NCBI RefSeq assembly: GCF_030867385.1
Contig: NZ_JAPFBJ010000001.1
Span: 1,178,001-1,242,000 of the forward strand
Origin: Sphingobium sp. DEHP117
GTDB taxonomy: Bacteria; Pseudomonadota; Alphaproteobacteria; Sphingomonadales; Sphingomonadaceae
Length of the DNA stretch: 64,000 bases
Direction of reading: 5' to 3'
Positions 47,054 to 57,423 of the stretch are shown here, piece after piece. The notes under the pieces are model-generated. The model was not told the origin of the DNA and made no database searches. It was given only the letters and a program-made list of their open reading frames with translations. A program made the translations under genes and the position numbers. Positions within the stretch are counted from its first letter, which is position 1, and each line of letters opens with the position of its first letter.

Positions 47054-47407
47054 TCACCGGATGAACTCCACTCTGGCCACCTTGTCACCTTCAAAGGAAT
47101 AGACCGCGATCACCTCGAACGGCTCGACCAGCTCTGAGCCATCGGTCGCCGGGCCACGCGTCACATATTCGCGGAACAGCACATAATTGCCGATGGCCTG
47201 ACGCTCGCGGATTTCCGCTTGGTTCTGCGGCCATTTGGCGAACGCGGCGGCGAGGCCGGAGCGCGTGCCCTCCTTGCCCTCGCGCACCACCGCGCCGCGA
47301 TAGTTCGCTTCGCAGGCGTCGTCGGTCATGTAGGACACATAGGTGTCCACATCCTGCGCGTTATAGGCGGCGATCATGGCTTGGGCGATGGCGAGCTTGT
47401 CAGACAT
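47054..47407 (-). CDS. NTF2-like/SnoaL-fold protein embedded between nuoD and nuoE
   Basis: A 117-residue protein of the nuclear transport factor 2-like fold: [31 protein letters not shown] is the usual N-terminal helix, and EPFEVIAVYSFEGDKVARVEFIR the C-terminal beta strands. Members act as small-molecule-binding proteins, isomerases or hydrolases; the substrate is unknown. It overlaps the preceding small membrane protein gene by eight bases. Base composition is similar to the nuo genes. Confidence 0.78.
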   Translation of the reverse strand: MSDKLAIAQAMIAAYNAQDVDTYVSYMTDDACEANYRGAVVREGKEGTRSGLAAAFAKWPQNQAEIRERQAIGNYVLFREYVTRGPATDGSELVEPFEVIAVYSFEGDKVARVEFIR

Positions 47408-47744
47408 TCGACTTCCTCACTCTCGCTCCGAAATATAACCAAAGTGCTGCCGCTGCCGCTGCCGCTGACCCATAAATTCCAGTCGGAATTACCGCCAAAA
47501 CTGGCAACCCACCGTCGAACAATCCGCCACCACCGCCTAACGCGGACCACATGGCCATTCCACCCACTACCCAAGCCAACCACGATAGGGCGATCAATGT
47601 CAGCTTGGCAGCCCAATGCTTCGTGCCTAAAATATGGGCCACCAAAGCAGCTAAAGCCCAAACCAGCGCACCTTGCAGGGCGGCGAAAAGCAACGTGCCC
47701 ATAAAGCCCAAAGTGACATAACTAAGAGTTGGAAGCGTGCTCAC
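47400..47744 (-). CDS. Small unknown membrane protein embedded after nuoD
   Basis: A 114-residue protein with three or four hydrophobic stretches ([62 protein letters not shown], given in pieces) and a Gly-rich loop. Not recognised. GTG 47744 overlaps the nuoD stop (GTGA) and its end overlaps the NTF2-like gene. A sample at 47461-47520 has 33 of 60 G or C, lower than nuoD. Confidence 0.6.
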   Translation of the reverse strand: MSTLPTLSYVTLGFMGTLLFAALQGALVWALAALVAHILGTKHWAAKLTLIALSWLAWVVGGMAMWSALGGGGGLFDGGLPVLAVIPTGIYGSAAAAAAALWLYFGARVRKSNV

Positions 47745-48973
47745 CGGTCACACTCCCCGAACACGATGTCCATCGCGCCGAGGACGGCGGTGGTGTCGGC
47801 GAGCATGTGGCCCTTCATCATGAAGTCCATCGCCTGCAAGTGGCTGAACGCGGTCGGGCGGATCTTGCAGCGATAGGGCTTGTTGCTGCCGTCGCTGACC
47901 AGATAGACGCCGAACTCGCCCTTGGGGCTTTCGGTGGCGACATAGACTTCGCCGGCCGGAACGTGGAAGCCCTCGGTGTAGAGCTTGAAGTGGTGGATCA
48001 GGGCTTCCATGCTCGATTTCATCTCGCCGCGCTTGGGCGGCACGACCTTGCGGTCGAGCGAGGCGATCGGGCCTTCGGGCATTTGCTGGAGGCACTGCTT
48101 CATGATGCGCGCGGACTGGCGCACTTCCTCGACGCGGACCATGAAGCGGTCGTAGCAGTCGTAGTTGGTGCCGACAGGGACGTCGAACTCCATGCGGTCA
48201 TAGACATCATAGGGCTGGCTCTTGCGGATGTCCCACGCAATGCCGGAGCCGCGGATCATCGGGCCGGAGAAGCCCCATTTGAGCGCGTCTTCCTTGCTAA
48301 CGACGGCGATGTCGACATTGCGCTGCTTGAAGATGCGGTTGTCCGCCACGAGTGAAATCGCGTCCTCGAACAGGCGTGGCAGGCGCGTATCCAACCAGTC
48401 ACCGATGTCGGTCAAGAGCTTCAGCGGCACATCCTGATGCACGCCGCCGGGGCGGAAGTACGCGCTGTGCATACGTGCGCCAGATGCACGCTCGAAGAAG
48501 TTGAGGCAATCCTCCCGGATCTCGAACAGCCACAGGTTCGGCGTCATCGCACCAACGTCCATCACGTGACTGCCCAAGTTCAGCATGTGATTGCAGATGC
48601 GGGTCAGCTCGGCAAAGAACACGCGCAGATATTGCGCGCGCAGCGGCACTTCGAGGTTCAGCAGCTTCTCGATCGCAAGCACGTAGCTGTGCTCCATGCC
48701 GAGCGGCGAGCAGTAATCCAGCCGGTCGAAATAGGGCAGCGCCTGAAGATAGGTCTTGTACTCGATCAGCTTTTCGGTGCCGCGATGGAGCAGGCCGACA
48801 TGCGGATCGCACCGCTCGACGATCTCGCCGTCCAGCTCCATGACGAGGCGCAGCACGCCGTGCGCGGCGGGGTGCTGCGGCCCGAAGTTGATCGTATAAT
48901 TCTGGATGCCGTCTTCATCGACGCCGACGACGACCTGACGCTTTTCCGTCTGCTCGAGTGTTTCGGCGCTCAT
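47741..48973 (-). CDS. nuoD: NADH-quinone oxidoreductase subunit D
   Basis: A 410-residue quinone-site subunit with [22 protein letters not shown], where the histidine lies in the quinone pocket, [20 protein letters not shown] and [19 protein letters not shown]. It overlaps nuoC by four bases. Confidence 0.97.
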   Translation of the reverse strand: MSAETLEQTEKRQVVVGVDEDGIQNYTINFGPQHPAAHGVLRLVMELDGEIVERCDPHVGLLHRGTEKLIEYKTYLQALPYFDRLDYCSPLGMEHSYVLAIEKLLNLEVPLRAQYLRVFFAELTRICNHMLNLGSHVMDVGAMTPNLWLFEIREDCLNFFERASGARMHSAYFRPGGVHQDVPLKLLTDIGDWLDTRLPRLFEDAISLVADNRIFKQRNVDIAVVSKEDALKWGFSGPMIRGSGIAWDIRKSQPYDVYDRMEFDVPVGTNYDCYDRFMVRVEEVRQSARIMKQCLQQMPEGPIASLDRKVVPPKRGEMKSSMEALIHHFKLYTEGFHVPAGEVYVATESPKGEFGVYLVSDGSNKPYRCKIRPTAFSHLQAMDFMMKGHMLADTTAVLGAMDIVFGECDR

Positions 48974-49863
48974 GCCTTATCCTCGCTCTTTTTTCGGGTC
49001 GCGCGGGGTTTGGGCGCGGGTTTCGACCCGGCCTCGGCCAGCTTTTGCGCGGCGGTCTTGCGCGGGGCGCGCGGCTTCTTGACGGCGGCGGACTGCTCTG
49101 TGGCGGCGACGTTGGCTGCCTTGCCTGCGCCGGTCTGGCCGGGATGTTCGGTCGTTTTGGGCGTCGTCACCTTGGGCGCGGGTGCCTCGCTCGCCTTGGG
49201 CGGCGGCGGCGCGGCGGGTGCAGGGGTGGGTGCGCCTTGCTCCTGCGCCTTGGCCTTCTCGTCACCCGGCAGCACATATTGCGCGCCTTCCCACGGGCTC
49301 ATGAAATCGAAGTTGCGGAAATCCTGCGCCAGGCGAACCGGCTCATAAACGACGCGCTTGTCTTCCTCGCTAAAGCGAAGCTCAACAAAGCCGGTGAGCG
49401 GGAAGTCCTTGCGCTGAGGATGGCCGGCAAAGCCATAGTCGGTGAGGATGCGGCGCAGGTCCGTATTGCCGGAGAACACCACGCCGTACATGTCGAACAC
49501 CTCGCGCTCGAGCCAGCCCGCGACCGGCCACAAGCCCGTTACCGAGGGGACCGGCGTCGCTTCATCCGTGCCGACCTTGACGCGCACGCGGTGGTTCTTC
49601 GTGACCGAGAGCAGGTGATAGACCACCTCGAACCGATCCGGCCGGTCGGGATAGTCGACGCCCGCAATTTCCATCAGCTGCTGATACTGCGCGCCATCAC
49701 GCAGCGCTTCCATCACGCGGATGAGAGCATCGCGCGCGACGACGAGCGTAATCTCGTCCGCCGCCTGGACCAGCGCGAGCAGATCCCCACCTACGAGCGC
49801 ACGCAGACTGTCCGCGCAGTCATCGGTATGAACCACTCTGGGGGCGGAATGGACGCTGCTCAT
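48970..49863 (-). CDS. nuoC: NADH-quinone oxidoreductase subunit C with long disordered tail
   Basis: A 297-residue subunit of the peripheral arm. Residues 1-210 are the ordinary NuoC fold, including [27 protein letters not shown] and [28 protein letters not shown]. The last 85 residues or so are low complexity, rich in Ala, Pro, Lys and Thr ([49 protein letters not shown]). Such tails occur in some sphingomonads; role unknown. Overlaps nuoB and nuoD by four bases each. Confidence 0.95.
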   Translation of the reverse strand: MSSVHSAPRVVHTDDCADSLRALVGGDLLALVQAADEITLVVARDALIRVMEALRDGAQYQQLMEIAGVDYPDRPDRFEVVYHLLSVTKNHRVRVKVGTDEATPVPSVTGLWPVAGWLEREVFDMYGVVFSGNTDLRRILTDYGFAGHPQRKDFPLTGFVELRFSEEDKRVVYEPVRLAQDFRNFDFMSPWEGAQYVLPGDEKAKAQEQGAPTPAPAAPPPPKASEAPAPKVTTPKTTEHPGQTGAGKAANVAATEQSAAVKKPRAPRKTAAQKLAEAGSKPAPKPRATRKKSEDKA

Positions 49864-50414
49864 CTCTCAATCGTCCCCACGCGGCGGATCTTCCGCTGAA
49901 GCTGCATGATGCCATAGAGCAGCGCTTCAGCCGTCGGCGGGCAGCCGGGCACATAGATGTCGACCGGCACGATGCGGTCGCACCCGCGCACGACGCTGTA
50001 GCTATAGTGATAATAGCCGCCGCCATTGGCGCAGCTGCCCATGGAGATGACGTATTTCGGCTCCGACATCTGGTCATAGACCTTGCGCAGCGCCGGGGCC
50101 ATCTTGTTGCACAGCGTGCCCGCGACAATCATCACGTCCGACTGGCGCGGAGACGCGCGCGGGGCGGCGCCGAACCGCTCCAGATCATAGCGCGGCATGT
50201 TGACGTGAATCATCTCAACCGCGCAGCACGCAAGGCCAAAGGTCATCCACCACAGCGAGCCGGTACGCGCCCACTGGAACAGCTCCTCGGTCGAAGTGAC
50301 GAGGAAGCCCTTGTCCTGCACTTCAGTGGAGAGCGCGTTGAAGAATTGCGGGTCGGGCTCCGTGCCGGGCGCCGGGGCGCGTCCGGTATGCGGCCGCTCT
50401 AGCTCTACTCCCAA
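49860..50414 (-). CDS. nuoB: NADH-quinone oxidoreductase subunit B
   Basis: A 184-residue subunit carrying cluster N2, the last electron carrier before quinone. Ligands include [45 protein letters not shown] and CPPTAEAL. I propose TTG 50414 as start because AAGGGAG is placed about seven bases upstream and the family begins MGVELERP-like there. GTG 50435 would give seven extra residues and a 31-base overlap with nuoA. Confidence 0.93.
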   Translation of the reverse strand: MGVELERPHTGRAPAPGTEPDPQFFNALSTEVQDKGFLVTSTEELFQWARTGSLWWMTFGLACCAVEMIHVNMPRYDLERFGAAPRASPRQSDVMIVAGTLCNKMAPALRKVYDQMSEPKYVISMGSCANGGGYYHYSYSVVRGCDRIVPVDIYVPGCPPTAEALLYGIMQLQRKIRRVGTIER

Positions 50415-50779
50415 TCGAGTGCTCCCTTTTTCCACGCATATACAAGGCCGAGCACCAGCTCGAAGATGAAGATCATCATCGTCGCCCAGCCGGTCCAGCC
50501 GATCTGATCGAGGCTGACGGCCCAGGGGAATAGGAACGCGGCCTCAAGATCGAAGATGATGAACAGGATCGCCACGAGGTAGAAGCGCACATCGAACTGG
50601 TTACGCGGGTCCTCGAAGGCCGGGAAGCCGCACTCATATTCGGAAAGCTTGTCGGCGTTCGGCTGATGCGCGCCGGTCAGGCGGGCGACGAGCATCGGCA
50701 GGAACACGAACACGCTGGAAAGCGCAAGGGCGATGCCGAGAAAAATGAGAATTGGCAGATATTGGCTGAGATCGACCAA
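50405..50779 (-). CDS. nuoA: NADH-quinone oxidoreductase subunit A
   Basis: A 124-residue, three-helix membrane subunit and first gene of the 14-gene nuo operon. [40 protein letters not shown] is the family signature, seen in pieces around residue 45-85. The promoter should lie in 50780-50900, where I see no certain motif. Confidence 0.95.
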   Translation of the reverse strand: MVDLSQYLPILIFLGIALALSSVFVFLPMLVARLTGAHQPNADKLSEYECGFPAFEDPRNQFDVRFYLVAILFIIFDLEAAFLFPWAVSLDQIGWTGWATMMIFIFELVLGLVYAWKKGALDWE

Positions 50780-50900
50780 GCTTGCCCCCTGCGACGCAAT
50801 TAACCGAAGACTTATCGCGCGGCTTTAGGCCTGCTGCAGCAGCGAAGCAAGGGGGGTGAGAGCGTAAAATCGCTCAAAAAAATAACGTGCGCCGGAGAGT

Positions 50901-51683
50901 TCAGCTCAGCAGCAGCTTGCCGCCGGAAAATACCAGCATGATCGCCAGCGCCACCCGCAGAAAGCTCGTGTTGACGTGCTTGGTGAGGCGCGAGCCGATG
51001 ACGATTCCCGGAATGGACCCGATCAACAGCGAGCCGAGCAGCTGGAGATCGACCTTGCCCATGAGGAAATAGCCCAGCCCCGCCAGCATGGTGAGCGGCA
51101 CGGCATGCACGATGTCTGTGCCCACTATCTTTTGCGTCGTGAGGCGGATCGGATAGAGCATCATGAGCATGGTCGCGCCGATTGCGCCCGCGCCCACCGA
51201 GGTAAGGGTGACGATAGTACCCAAAATCACGCCGCAGACCACGGTCAAGGTGGGAAGCAGCCGACGATAGACTTCCATCCGGCCGCTCTCGATGGAGAGC
51301 GCAGCCTTGGCCATGCGACCTTGAAACAGGGTTGCGATTGCAGAAGCGATCAACACGCATCCCAAAGCCTGGACCACAAACCCTGACTTGGCCTGGTGCC
51401 CGCCCGACTGGGCAAGATACCATAAGACGAGCGCAGCGGCAGGAAGGCTGCCATAAGCGAGGCGGCGCACGACAAGCCAATCCGCATGACCCTGGCTGTG
51501 GTGCACGCCGCCGCCGACCATCTTGGTGAGCGCCGCAAACCAGAGGTCGGTTCCCACGGCCGTGGTCGGCGCGACGCCGAGCAGCAGGATCATGATCGGC
51601 GCCATCAGCGAGCCGCCGCCAACGCCGGTCAGGCCAACCATCGTGCCGACAAGAAAACCGGAAAGGGGATGCAAATAATCCAT
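50901..51683 (-). CDS. TauE/SafE (TSUP) family sulfur-compound permease
   Basis: A 260-residue protein with seven or eight helices and the two TSUP motifs, GFLVGTMVGLTGVGGGSLMAPIMI at the start and the second half-repeat GVILGTIVTLTSVGAGAIGATML. The family exports sulfite or sulfonates or imports related anions. Start ATG 51683 overlaps the cysQ stop by ATGA, and its place at the end of a sulfate-activation operon points to movement of an inorganic sulfur anion. The longer frame to 51857 is not supported. Confidence 0.85.
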   Translation of the reverse strand: MDYLHPLSGFLVGTMVGLTGVGGGSLMAPIMILLLGVAPTTAVGTDLWFAALTKMVGGGVHHSQGHADWLVVRRLAYGSLPAAALVLWYLAQSGGHQAKSGFVVQALGCVLIASAIATLFQGRMAKAALSIESGRMEVYRRLLPTLTVVCGVILGTIVTLTSVGAGAIGATMLMMLYPIRLTTQKIVGTDIVHAVPLTMLAGLGYFLMGKVDLQLLGSLLIGSIPGIVIGSRLTKHVNTSFLRVALAIMLVFSGGKLLLS

Positions 51684-52423
51684 CAGGCGGCCAGTTCCGT
51701 CACGAGATCGAGCACAGGCTGCGCATGCTCCTTCCTGCAGATGAGCAGGTCGGGCATGTAGACGTCCTGTTGATTGTAGACAAGCGCACTGCCATCGATG
51801 CGGCTGACGTGGAGGCCGTGGGCGAGTGCTACGGCGGCGGGGGCGCAGCTGTCCCACTCATATTGCCCGCCGGAGTGGAGATAGATGTCCGCGTCGCCAC
51901 GAATAACTGCCATCGCCTTTGCGCCTGCCGAACCCATCGGCACGAGCTGGGCGCCGAGCTTTTCGGCGACAGTCACCGCTTCGGCGGCGGGGCGGGTGCG
52001 CGAGACGACCATGCGCAGCGGGGTTCCGGCAGCAGGGAGCATGCGCGGCTGATCGGTGCGCAACACTTCGCCCAAACCCGGCAGCGCGACCGCGCCGATC
52101 TCAGGCTTGCCATCAACGGCGAGCGCCACATGCACGGCCCAATCGGTGCGCTCCTCGCCATATTCGCGCGTGCCATCGACCGGATCGATGATCCAGACAC
52201 GGGACTTGACGAGGCGCGAGCCATCGCACTGGCTTTCCTCGGAGAGCAGGCCATCATCGGGGCGTTGCTCGCGGATCGCGTGGATCAGGAACTGGTTGGC
52301 GGTCTGATCACCCGCCTTGCCCAGCGCCTTGGCTGCGATGAGACCGCTGTCCCGCACCGCGAGCAGGATGCGCCCGGCATGTTCTGCCAGGCTGGCAGCC
52401 AGTTCCGCGTCGCTCAATGCCAC
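51683..52423 (-). CDS. cysQ: 3'(2'),5'-bisphosphate nucleotidase CysQ
   Basis: A 246-residue member of the inositol-monophosphatase superfamily that removes the 3'-phosphate of PAP/PAPS. Metal-binding motifs are LLSEESQCD and [12 protein letters not shown], with [17 protein letters not shown] near the C-terminus. Such an enzyme would recycle PAP or limit PAPS made by the adjacent CysNC. It overlaps cysNC by ten bases. Confidence 0.93.
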   Translation of the reverse strand: MALSDAELAASLAEHAGRILLAVRDSGLIAAKALGKAGDQTANQFLIHAIREQRPDDGLLSEESQCDGSRLVKSRVWIIDPVDGTREYGEERTDWAVHVALAVDGKPEIGAVALPGLGEVLRTDQPRMLPAAGTPLRMVVSRTRPAAEAVTVAEKLGAQLVPMGSAGAKAMAVIRGDADIYLHSGGQYEWDSCAPAAVALAHGLHVSRIDGSALVYNQQDVYMPDLLICRKEHAQPVLDLVTELAA

Positions 52424-54330
52424 CCGAGCAGCCTCTCGATGATCGCATCCGCGGCGGCTTCGGCGTCCATCTTCGTGGTATCAATGCGGATTTCCGGGCC
52501 TTCCGGAGCTTCGTAGGGGCTGTCGATGCCGGTGAAGTTCTTCAAATCCCCTGCCCGCGCCTTCTTGTAAAGCCCTTTCACGTCGCGCTTCTCAGCCTCG
52601 GCCAGCGGCGTGTCGATGAAGATCTCGAAGAACTCGCCCTCGGGGATCATCGCGCGTACCATCTCGCGCTCCGCCCGGAACGGCGAGATGAAGGCGGTGA
52701 TGACGATGAGGCCGGCGTCCGCCATCAGCTTCGCCACCTCGCCGACGCGGCGAATATTCTCGATCCGGTCCGCTTCGGTAAAGCCCAGATCCTTGTTGAG
52801 GCCGTGGCGCACATTGTCGCCGTCGAGCAGGAACGTGTGCCGGTTCATCCGGTGCAGCTTCTTCTCGACCAGATTGGCGATGGTCGACTTGCCCGAGCCA
52901 GACAGCCCCGTGAACCACAGCACGGCGGGCTTCTGGTTCTTGAGGTTCGCGTGCGCATCGCGGCTGATGTCGAGCGCCTGCCAATGGACATTCTGCGCCC
53001 GCCGCAGCGAGAAGTGCAGCATGCCCGCCGCCACCGTATTGTTGGTGATCTTGTCCACCAGGATGAAGCCGCCCAGGGTGCGGTTCTGGGTGTACGCCTC
53101 GAACACGACCGGCTTGTCGGTGGCCAGCTCGACGACGCCGATGGCGTTCAGATCGAGCGTCTTGGCCGCCAGATGCTCCATCGTGTTGACGTTGACGATA
53201 TATTTGGGCGCCTGGACGGTGACGGAGACCATCTGAGTGCCAAGCTTCATCCAGTAGGCGCGGCCGACATGCAGCGCTTCGTCCGACATCCAGACAAGCG
53301 TGCTCTCAAACTGGTTGGCGGCTTCGGGCGGGGTATCGGCTATGGCGATGACATCGCCGCGCGAACAATCGATCTCGTCCGCAAAGCACAACGTGACCGA
53401 CTGGCCAGCCACCGCTTCATCGAGATCGCCATCCAGCGTCACGATGCGTGAGACGGTGCTGGTCTTGCCCGAGGGGAGCACGCGGATCGCGTCACCCGCC
53501 TTCACAATGCCGGTCGCGATCTGGCCGGAGAAACCCCGGAAATCGAGGTTCGGGCGGTTGACCCACTGGACTGCCATGCGGAACGGCTTGTCCTGATCCG
53601 CCGTCACGTCGACCTCGACCGTCTCCAGATGCTCGATCAGCGGCTTGCCGGTGTACCAAGGGGTGTTGGGCGAATTGGCGGTGATATTGTCGCCCTTGAA
53701 GCCCGAGATAGGCATCGGCACGAAGCTTGTGATGCCGATCGAGTTGGCGAATGCCGTGTAATCGGCCACGATGTCGTCGAATACCTGCTGGCTGTAGTCC
53801 ACCAGGTCCATCTTGTTGACCGCCAACACGATGTTGCGGATGCCGATGAGGTGGGCGAGATAGCTGTGGCGGCGGGTCTGCGTGAGCACGCCCTTGCGCG
53901 CGTCGATCAGGATCACGGCGAGGTCGGCTGTGGACGCGCCCGTCACCATGTTGCGGGTATATTGCTCATGCCCCGGGGTATCGGCGACGATGAACTTGCG
54001 CTTTTCGGTGGTGAAGAAGCGATAGGCGACGTCGATGGTGATGCCCTGCTCGCGCTCGGCGGCGAGGCCGTCGACGAGGAGCGCGAAGTCTATTTCCTGC
54101 CCCTGCGTACCGACACGCTTGCTGTCCGCCTCCAAGGCCGCGAGCTGATCCTCGAAGATCATCTTGCTGTCATAGAGCAGGCGGCCGATCAGCGTCGATT
54201 TGCCGTCGTCCACGCTGCCGCAGGTGATGAACCGCAGCAGGCTCTTGTGCTGGTGCTGTTCGAGATAGGCGTCAATGTCCTCGGCGATCAGCGCGTCGGT
54301 CTTGTAAATGGGGTCTGCCATGTCGGACAT
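52414..54330 (-). CDS. cysN/cysC: Bifunctional sulfate adenylyltransferase subunit 1 / APS kinase (CysNC)
   Basis: A 638-residue fusion. The N-terminal GTPase (residues about 28-440) has [36 protein letters not shown] and NKMDLVD and drives sulfate adenylation with CysD. The C-terminal APS kinase (from about 450) has the P-loop [30 protein letters not shown] and SPFRAEREM, making PAPS. ATG 54330 has GGAG seven bases upstream. A palindromic repeat separates it from cysD. Confidence 0.96.
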   Translation of the reverse strand: MSDMADPIYKTDALIAEDIDAYLEQHQHKSLLRFITCGSVDDGKSTLIGRLLYDSKMIFEDQLAALEADSKRVGTQGQEIDFALLVDGLAAEREQGITIDVAYRFFTTEKRKFIVADTPGHEQYTRNMVTGASTADLAVILIDARKGVLTQTRRHSYLAHLIGIRNIVLAVNKMDLVDYSQQVFDDIVADYTAFANSIGITSFVPMPISGFKGDNITANSPNTPWYTGKPLIEHLETVEVDVTADQDKPFRMAVQWVNRPNLDFRGFSGQIATGIVKAGDAIRVLPSGKTSTVSRIVTLDGDLDEAVAGQSVTLCFADEIDCSRGDVIAIADTPPEAANQFESTLVWMSDEALHVGRAYWMKLGTQMVSVTVQAPKYIVNVNTMEHLAAKTLDLNAIGVVELATDKPVVFEAYTQNRTLGGFILVDKITNNTVAAGMLHFSLRRAQNVHWQALDISRDAHANLKNQKPAVLWFTGLSGSGKSTIANLVEKKLHRMNRHTFLLDGDNVRHGLNKDLGFTEADRIENIRRVGEVAKLMADAGLIVITAFISPFRAEREMVRAMIPEGEFFEIFIDTPLAEAEKRDVKGLYKKARAGDLKNFTGIDSPYEAPEGPEIRIDTTKMDAEAAADAIIERLLGWH

Positions 54331-54340
54331 CAGTTCACTC

Positions 54341-54431
54341 CGTCATGCTGAACTTGTTTCAGCATCCATCGCGCCTTCGGCGATGCGGGGGCCTGGGGAA
54401 AGATGGACCCTGAAACAAGTTCAGGGTGACG
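54341..54431. repeat. Palindromic repeat CGTCATGCTGAAC...GTTCAGGGTGACG (cysD-cysN gap)
   Basis: The arm 54341-54368 pairs with 54404-54431. It is the second copy of the family seen at 38870-38958, with the same ends and a different loop. Confidence 0.85.
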
Positions 54432-54454
54432 ATCAGTGGAAGCTGGACGGCGCG

Positions 54455-55366
54455 TCAAAAGTACCCCTCCTGCTTCTTCTTTTCCATCGAGGCATCGCCG
54501 CCATCCTTGTCGATGACGCGGCCCTGCCGCTCGGACGTGGTGGTGAGGAGCATTTCCTGAATGACTTCCGGCAGCGTCTTAGCCTCACTCTCCACAGCGC
54601 CGGTCAGCGGATAGCAGCCCAAGGTGCGGAAGCGGATGGAGCGCATCACCGGCTCCTCGCCTTCGCGCAGGGGGAAGCGCTCGTCATCGACCATCAGCAA
54701 CAGGCCATCACGCTCCACGGTGGGGCGCTTTTCGCTGAAATAGAGTGGGACGATCGGGATGTCGTTCAGATGGATATATTGCCAGATGTCGAGCTCAGTC
54801 CAGTTCGAGATCGGGAAGACGCGGATGCTCTCGCCCTTCTTCTTGCGGGCGTTGTAGAGGTTCCACAGCTCCGGCCGCTGGTTCTTCGGGTCCCAGCCAT
54901 GGGTTGCGGTGCGGAAGGAGAAGATGCGCTCCTTGGCGCGGCTCTTTTCCTCGTCGCGCCGGGCACCGCCAAAGGCGACATCGAAGCCATAAAGATCCAG
55001 CGCCTGTTTGAGGCCTTCAGTCTTCCACATATCGGTGTGGAGCGGGCCATGATCGAACGGGTTGATGCCCCGCTCCTTGGCCTCAGGGTTCTGATAGACG
55101 AGCAGCTCCATGCCGCTTTCCTGCGCCATGCGGTTGCGCAGCTCGTACATCGCCTTGAACTTCCATGTCGTATCGACATGGAGCAGCGGGAACGGCGGCG
55201 GGCTGGGATAGAAGGCCTTGCGCGCCAGATGCAGCATCACCGCGCTGTCTTTACCGACGGAATAGAGCATCACCGGCTTCTCAGCCTCGGCCACCACCTC
55301 GCGCATGATGTGAATGCTCTCAGCTTCAAGCCGCTCGAGATGGGTCAGTATTGTCTTGTCGGTCAC
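54455..55366 (-). CDS. cysD: Sulfate adenylyltransferase subunit 2
   Basis: The 303-residue catalytic subunit of ATP sulfurylase. The PP-loop is [19 protein letters not shown], and other family segments are [32 protein letters not shown] and [14 protein letters not shown] 55366 is the start. It heads the cysD-cysNC-cysQ-TSUP operon. Upstream, 55367-55547 is non-coding and AT-rich in places (AAAATATATACCC near 55457-55469), likely holding the promoter. Confidence 0.96.
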   Translation of the reverse strand: MTDKTILTHLERLEAESIHIMREVVAEAEKPVMLYSVGKDSAVMLHLARKAFYPSPPPFPLLHVDTTWKFKAMYELRNRMAQESGMELLVYQNPEAKERGINPFDHGPLHTDMWKTEGLKQALDLYGFDVAFGGARRDEEKSRAKERIFSFRTATHGWDPKNQRPELWNLYNARKKKGESIRVFPISNWTELDIWQYIHLNDIPIVPLYFSEKRPTVERDGLLLMVDDERFPLREGEEPVMRSIRFRTLGCYPLTGAVESEAKTLPEVIQEMLLTTTSERQGRVIDKDGGDASMEKKKQEGYF

Positions 55367-55547
55367 CGGATCATGCCCCGTTGCGCTGTTTGTGCAGCCT
55401 GTACCTTTTCCATCGTACCCGCAGGATCAACATAGTTTTTGCACTGCGGCATGCAGAAAATATATACCCTGCGGCCAGACACAAGGCTGTTAACCCGTAA
55501 GTTCATGACTGCCTGATCGCTCTAGGGGAACGATATTACAAAAAGAT

Positions 55548-56360
55548 TTACCGCAGCGCGCCAGCCACCAGCTTGTGCAATTTGGAGTGGATGGCGTCAT
55601 TGCCGGCGATCAATTCCTTGCGCTCGATCGCCTGATCACCGCCACGATAGTCGGTCACGAAGCCGCCCGCCTCGCGCACCAGCAGGATGCCGGCCGCGAC
55701 ATCCCAAGGCTGCAGGCCGCTCTCCCAAAAGCCGTCGTAGCGCCCAGCCGCGACGTGCGCGAGATCGAGGGCGGCCGAGCCGAAGCGCCTGATCCCCGCG
55801 ACGGACGGCGCGACCGCGCCGAAGATGCGCGTCCATTGGCCGACATCGCCGTGGCCAAAGAACGGGATGCCGGTGGCGATCAGAGCGTCCGCCAGATCAC
55901 GCCGCGCCGAAACGCGCAGCCGCTGGTCGTGGCGCCAGGCGCCGCGGTTCTTTTCCGCCCAATAGCTCTCGTCAGTGATCGGCTGATAGACGAGGCCCGT
56001 GGTGATCTCGCGCCTGCCGCCCGGCAGCGGCTCCTCGACCGCGATCGAGATGGCGAAGTGTGGGATGCCGTGGAGAAAGTTGGTGGTGCCGTCGAGCGGA
56101 TCGATGATCCAGCGCGGCTTCGCCGGATCGCCCTCGATCACCCCGCCCTCCTCAAGCAGGAAGCCCCAGTCGGGCCGCGCCTTGCGCAGTTCCTCGACCA
56201 GCGTCTGCTCGCAGCGCTTGTCCGCCATCGAAACGAAATCGGCCGGCCCTTTGCGGGACACCTGCAGATGCTCGACCTCGCCGAAATCGCGGCGCAGACG
56301 CGGTGCGGCCTTGCGCGCGGCGCGTTCCATAACGGTGAGAAGACCAGAGTGGGATACCAT
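55548..56360 (-). CDS. Inositol monophosphatase family protein (SuhB-like)
   Basis: A 270-residue phosphatase with EEGGVIEGDPAKPRWIIDPLDGTTNFLHGIPHFAIS, the metal-binding IDPLDGTT motif, and SGLQPWDVAAGILLVREAGG. SuhB proteins dephosphorylate inositol-1-phosphate and bind RNA polymerase during rRNA synthesis. ATG 56360 (MVSHSGLLTV) has AGGAG nine bases upstream. The first 48 bases of the gene occur again perfectly at 56443-56490, separated by an 82-base insert, so the present ribosome binding site was brought by the insertion. Confidence 0.9.
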   Translation of the reverse strand: MVSHSGLLTVMERAARKAAPRLRRDFGEVEHLQVSRKGPADFVSMADKRCEQTLVEELRKARPDWGFLLEEGGVIEGDPAKPRWIIDPLDGTTNFLHGIPHFAISIAVEEPLPGGRREITTGLVYQPITDESYWAEKNRGAWRHDQRLRVSARRDLADALIATGIPFFGHGDVGQWTRIFGAVAPSVAGIRRFGSAALDLAHVAAGRYDGFWESGLQPWDVAAGILLVREAGGFVTDYRGGDQAIERKELIAGNDAIHSKLHKLVAGALR

Positions 56361-56490
56361 TACATTAAGCTCCTGCGCGCAAAAGGTTTGATGCGCGCTT
56401 CCGAACGGAAAACCGGTTCCCACTTTTCCTGGAAGCGCTTTGGCGCGCGGCGCGTTCCATAACGGTGAGAAGACCAGAGTGGGATACCAT
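56313..56490 (-). repeat. 48-bp direct repeat around an 82-bp palindromic insert
   Basis: Bases 56313-56360 and 56443-56490 are identical over 48 positions (period 130). The 82 bases between them (56361-56442) contain AAAAGTGGGAACCGGTTTT on the minus strand, the same core as the repeat at 29913-30041. The arrangement looks like a small repeat element inserted with duplication of the 5' end of the phosphatase gene. Confidence 0.85.
56365..56490 (-). CDS. Short upstream frame made from the duplicated 5' end
   Basis: A 41-residue frame starts with the first 16 residues of the phosphatase (MVSHSGLLTVMERAAR) and then runs into the insert, ending at TAA (56365-56367) four bases before the real start. 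It keeps a purine-rich ribosome binding site (AGAGGAAAT). It may be translated and influence the downstream gene, or be a non-functional by-product. Confidence 0.35.
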   Translation of the reverse strand: MVSHSGLLTVMERAARQSASRKSGNRFSVRKRASNLLRAGA

Positions 56491-56577
56491 ATTTCCTCTT
56501 TCTCCTCTCCCATTCCAGGGAAAGGACGGGGACAGGGATCTGGGCGCGGCCGAGCAAACGGGCTCGCCCCACCCCGA

Positions 56578-56598
56578 CCCCTCCCCTCGTGGGAGGGG
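56578..56598. repeat. CCCCTCCC hairpin downstream of efp
   Basis: CCCCTCCC pairs with GGGAGGGG around CTCGT, next to CCCCACCCCGA. It is related to the units at 5847-5868 and 42217-42315. Confidence 0.6.
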
Positions 56599-56608
56599 CT
56601 TAAAGAAC

Positions 56609-57175
56609 TTAGTCCGCTCGCTTTACGTATTCCCGTTCATACACATCGACGACGATGCGCGTGCCGGTGACGATGTGCGGCGGCACCATGACGCGCACGC
56701 CGTTGTCGAGGATTGCGGGCTTGTAGGACGCGGAGGCGGTCTGGCCCTTCACGACGGCATCGGCCTCGACCACGGTCGCCTCGACCTGCTCGGGCAGCTG
56801 AACCGAAATCGGGCGCTCGTCGTACATTTCGAGCATCACCATCATGCCGTCGGTCAGGAAGGCGGCGGCCTCACCGACCAGATCTGTCGGCAGGTTGATC
56901 TGCTCGTAGGTCTCGGTATCCATGAAGACGAGCATGTCGCCCTCGGCATAGAGATACTGGAAATCCTTGGTATCGAGGCGGATGCGCTCCACCGTCTCGG
57001 CCGAGCGGAAGCGGACGTTGTTCTTGCGCCCGTCAATCAGGTTCTTCAGCTCCACCTGCATATAGGCGCCGCCCTTGCCCGGCTGGGTGTGCTGGATTTT
57101 CACGGCGCGCCACAGGCCGCCCTCATATTCGATATTGTTGCCCGGACGAATTTCGACGCCGCTGATCTTGGCCAT
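56609..57175 (-). CDS. efp: Translation elongation factor P
   Basis: A 188-residue three-domain protein that relieves ribosome stalling at polyproline. The tip lysine is K34 in [10 protein letters not shown], and the C-terminal OB domain has [19 protein letters not shown]. No EpmA/EpmB genes are seen here. ATG 57175 ([13 protein letters not shown]) is chosen; the nine-residue longer frame is not typical. A CGCCGCCC/GGGCGGCG stem-loop lies upstream at about 57224-57262. Confidence 0.95.
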   Translation of the reverse strand: MAKISGVEIRPGNNIEYEGGLWRAVKIQHTQPGKGGAYMQVELKNLIDGRKNNVRFRSAETVERIRLDTKDFQYLYAEGDMLVFMDTETYEQINLPTDLVGEAAAFLTDGMMVMLEMYDERPISVQLPEQVEATVVEADAVVKGQTASASYKPAILDNGVRVMVPPHIVTGTRIVVDVYEREYVKRAD

Positions 57176-57423
57176 AGCACACCTGCCTTGTAGTTGCTCC
57201 ACTCGCGCACATTCGCGGTGCTACGCCGCCCAGCCGAGTAGAAAGAAAGAGCCGGGCGGCGCTGTAGCGGTTGGCAGGCGCAAGGGCAAGAGGCGCCCGC
57301 ACATCGCCGGACAAGTCCGGAAAAGGACGCGCCCTCAATTTTTTTAAACCTATTTTATTATTTCCAGCCCGATGCTAAGTGCCTCATCGAATTTGCGCCT
57401 ATTCTATTGGGGACCGATCGACC

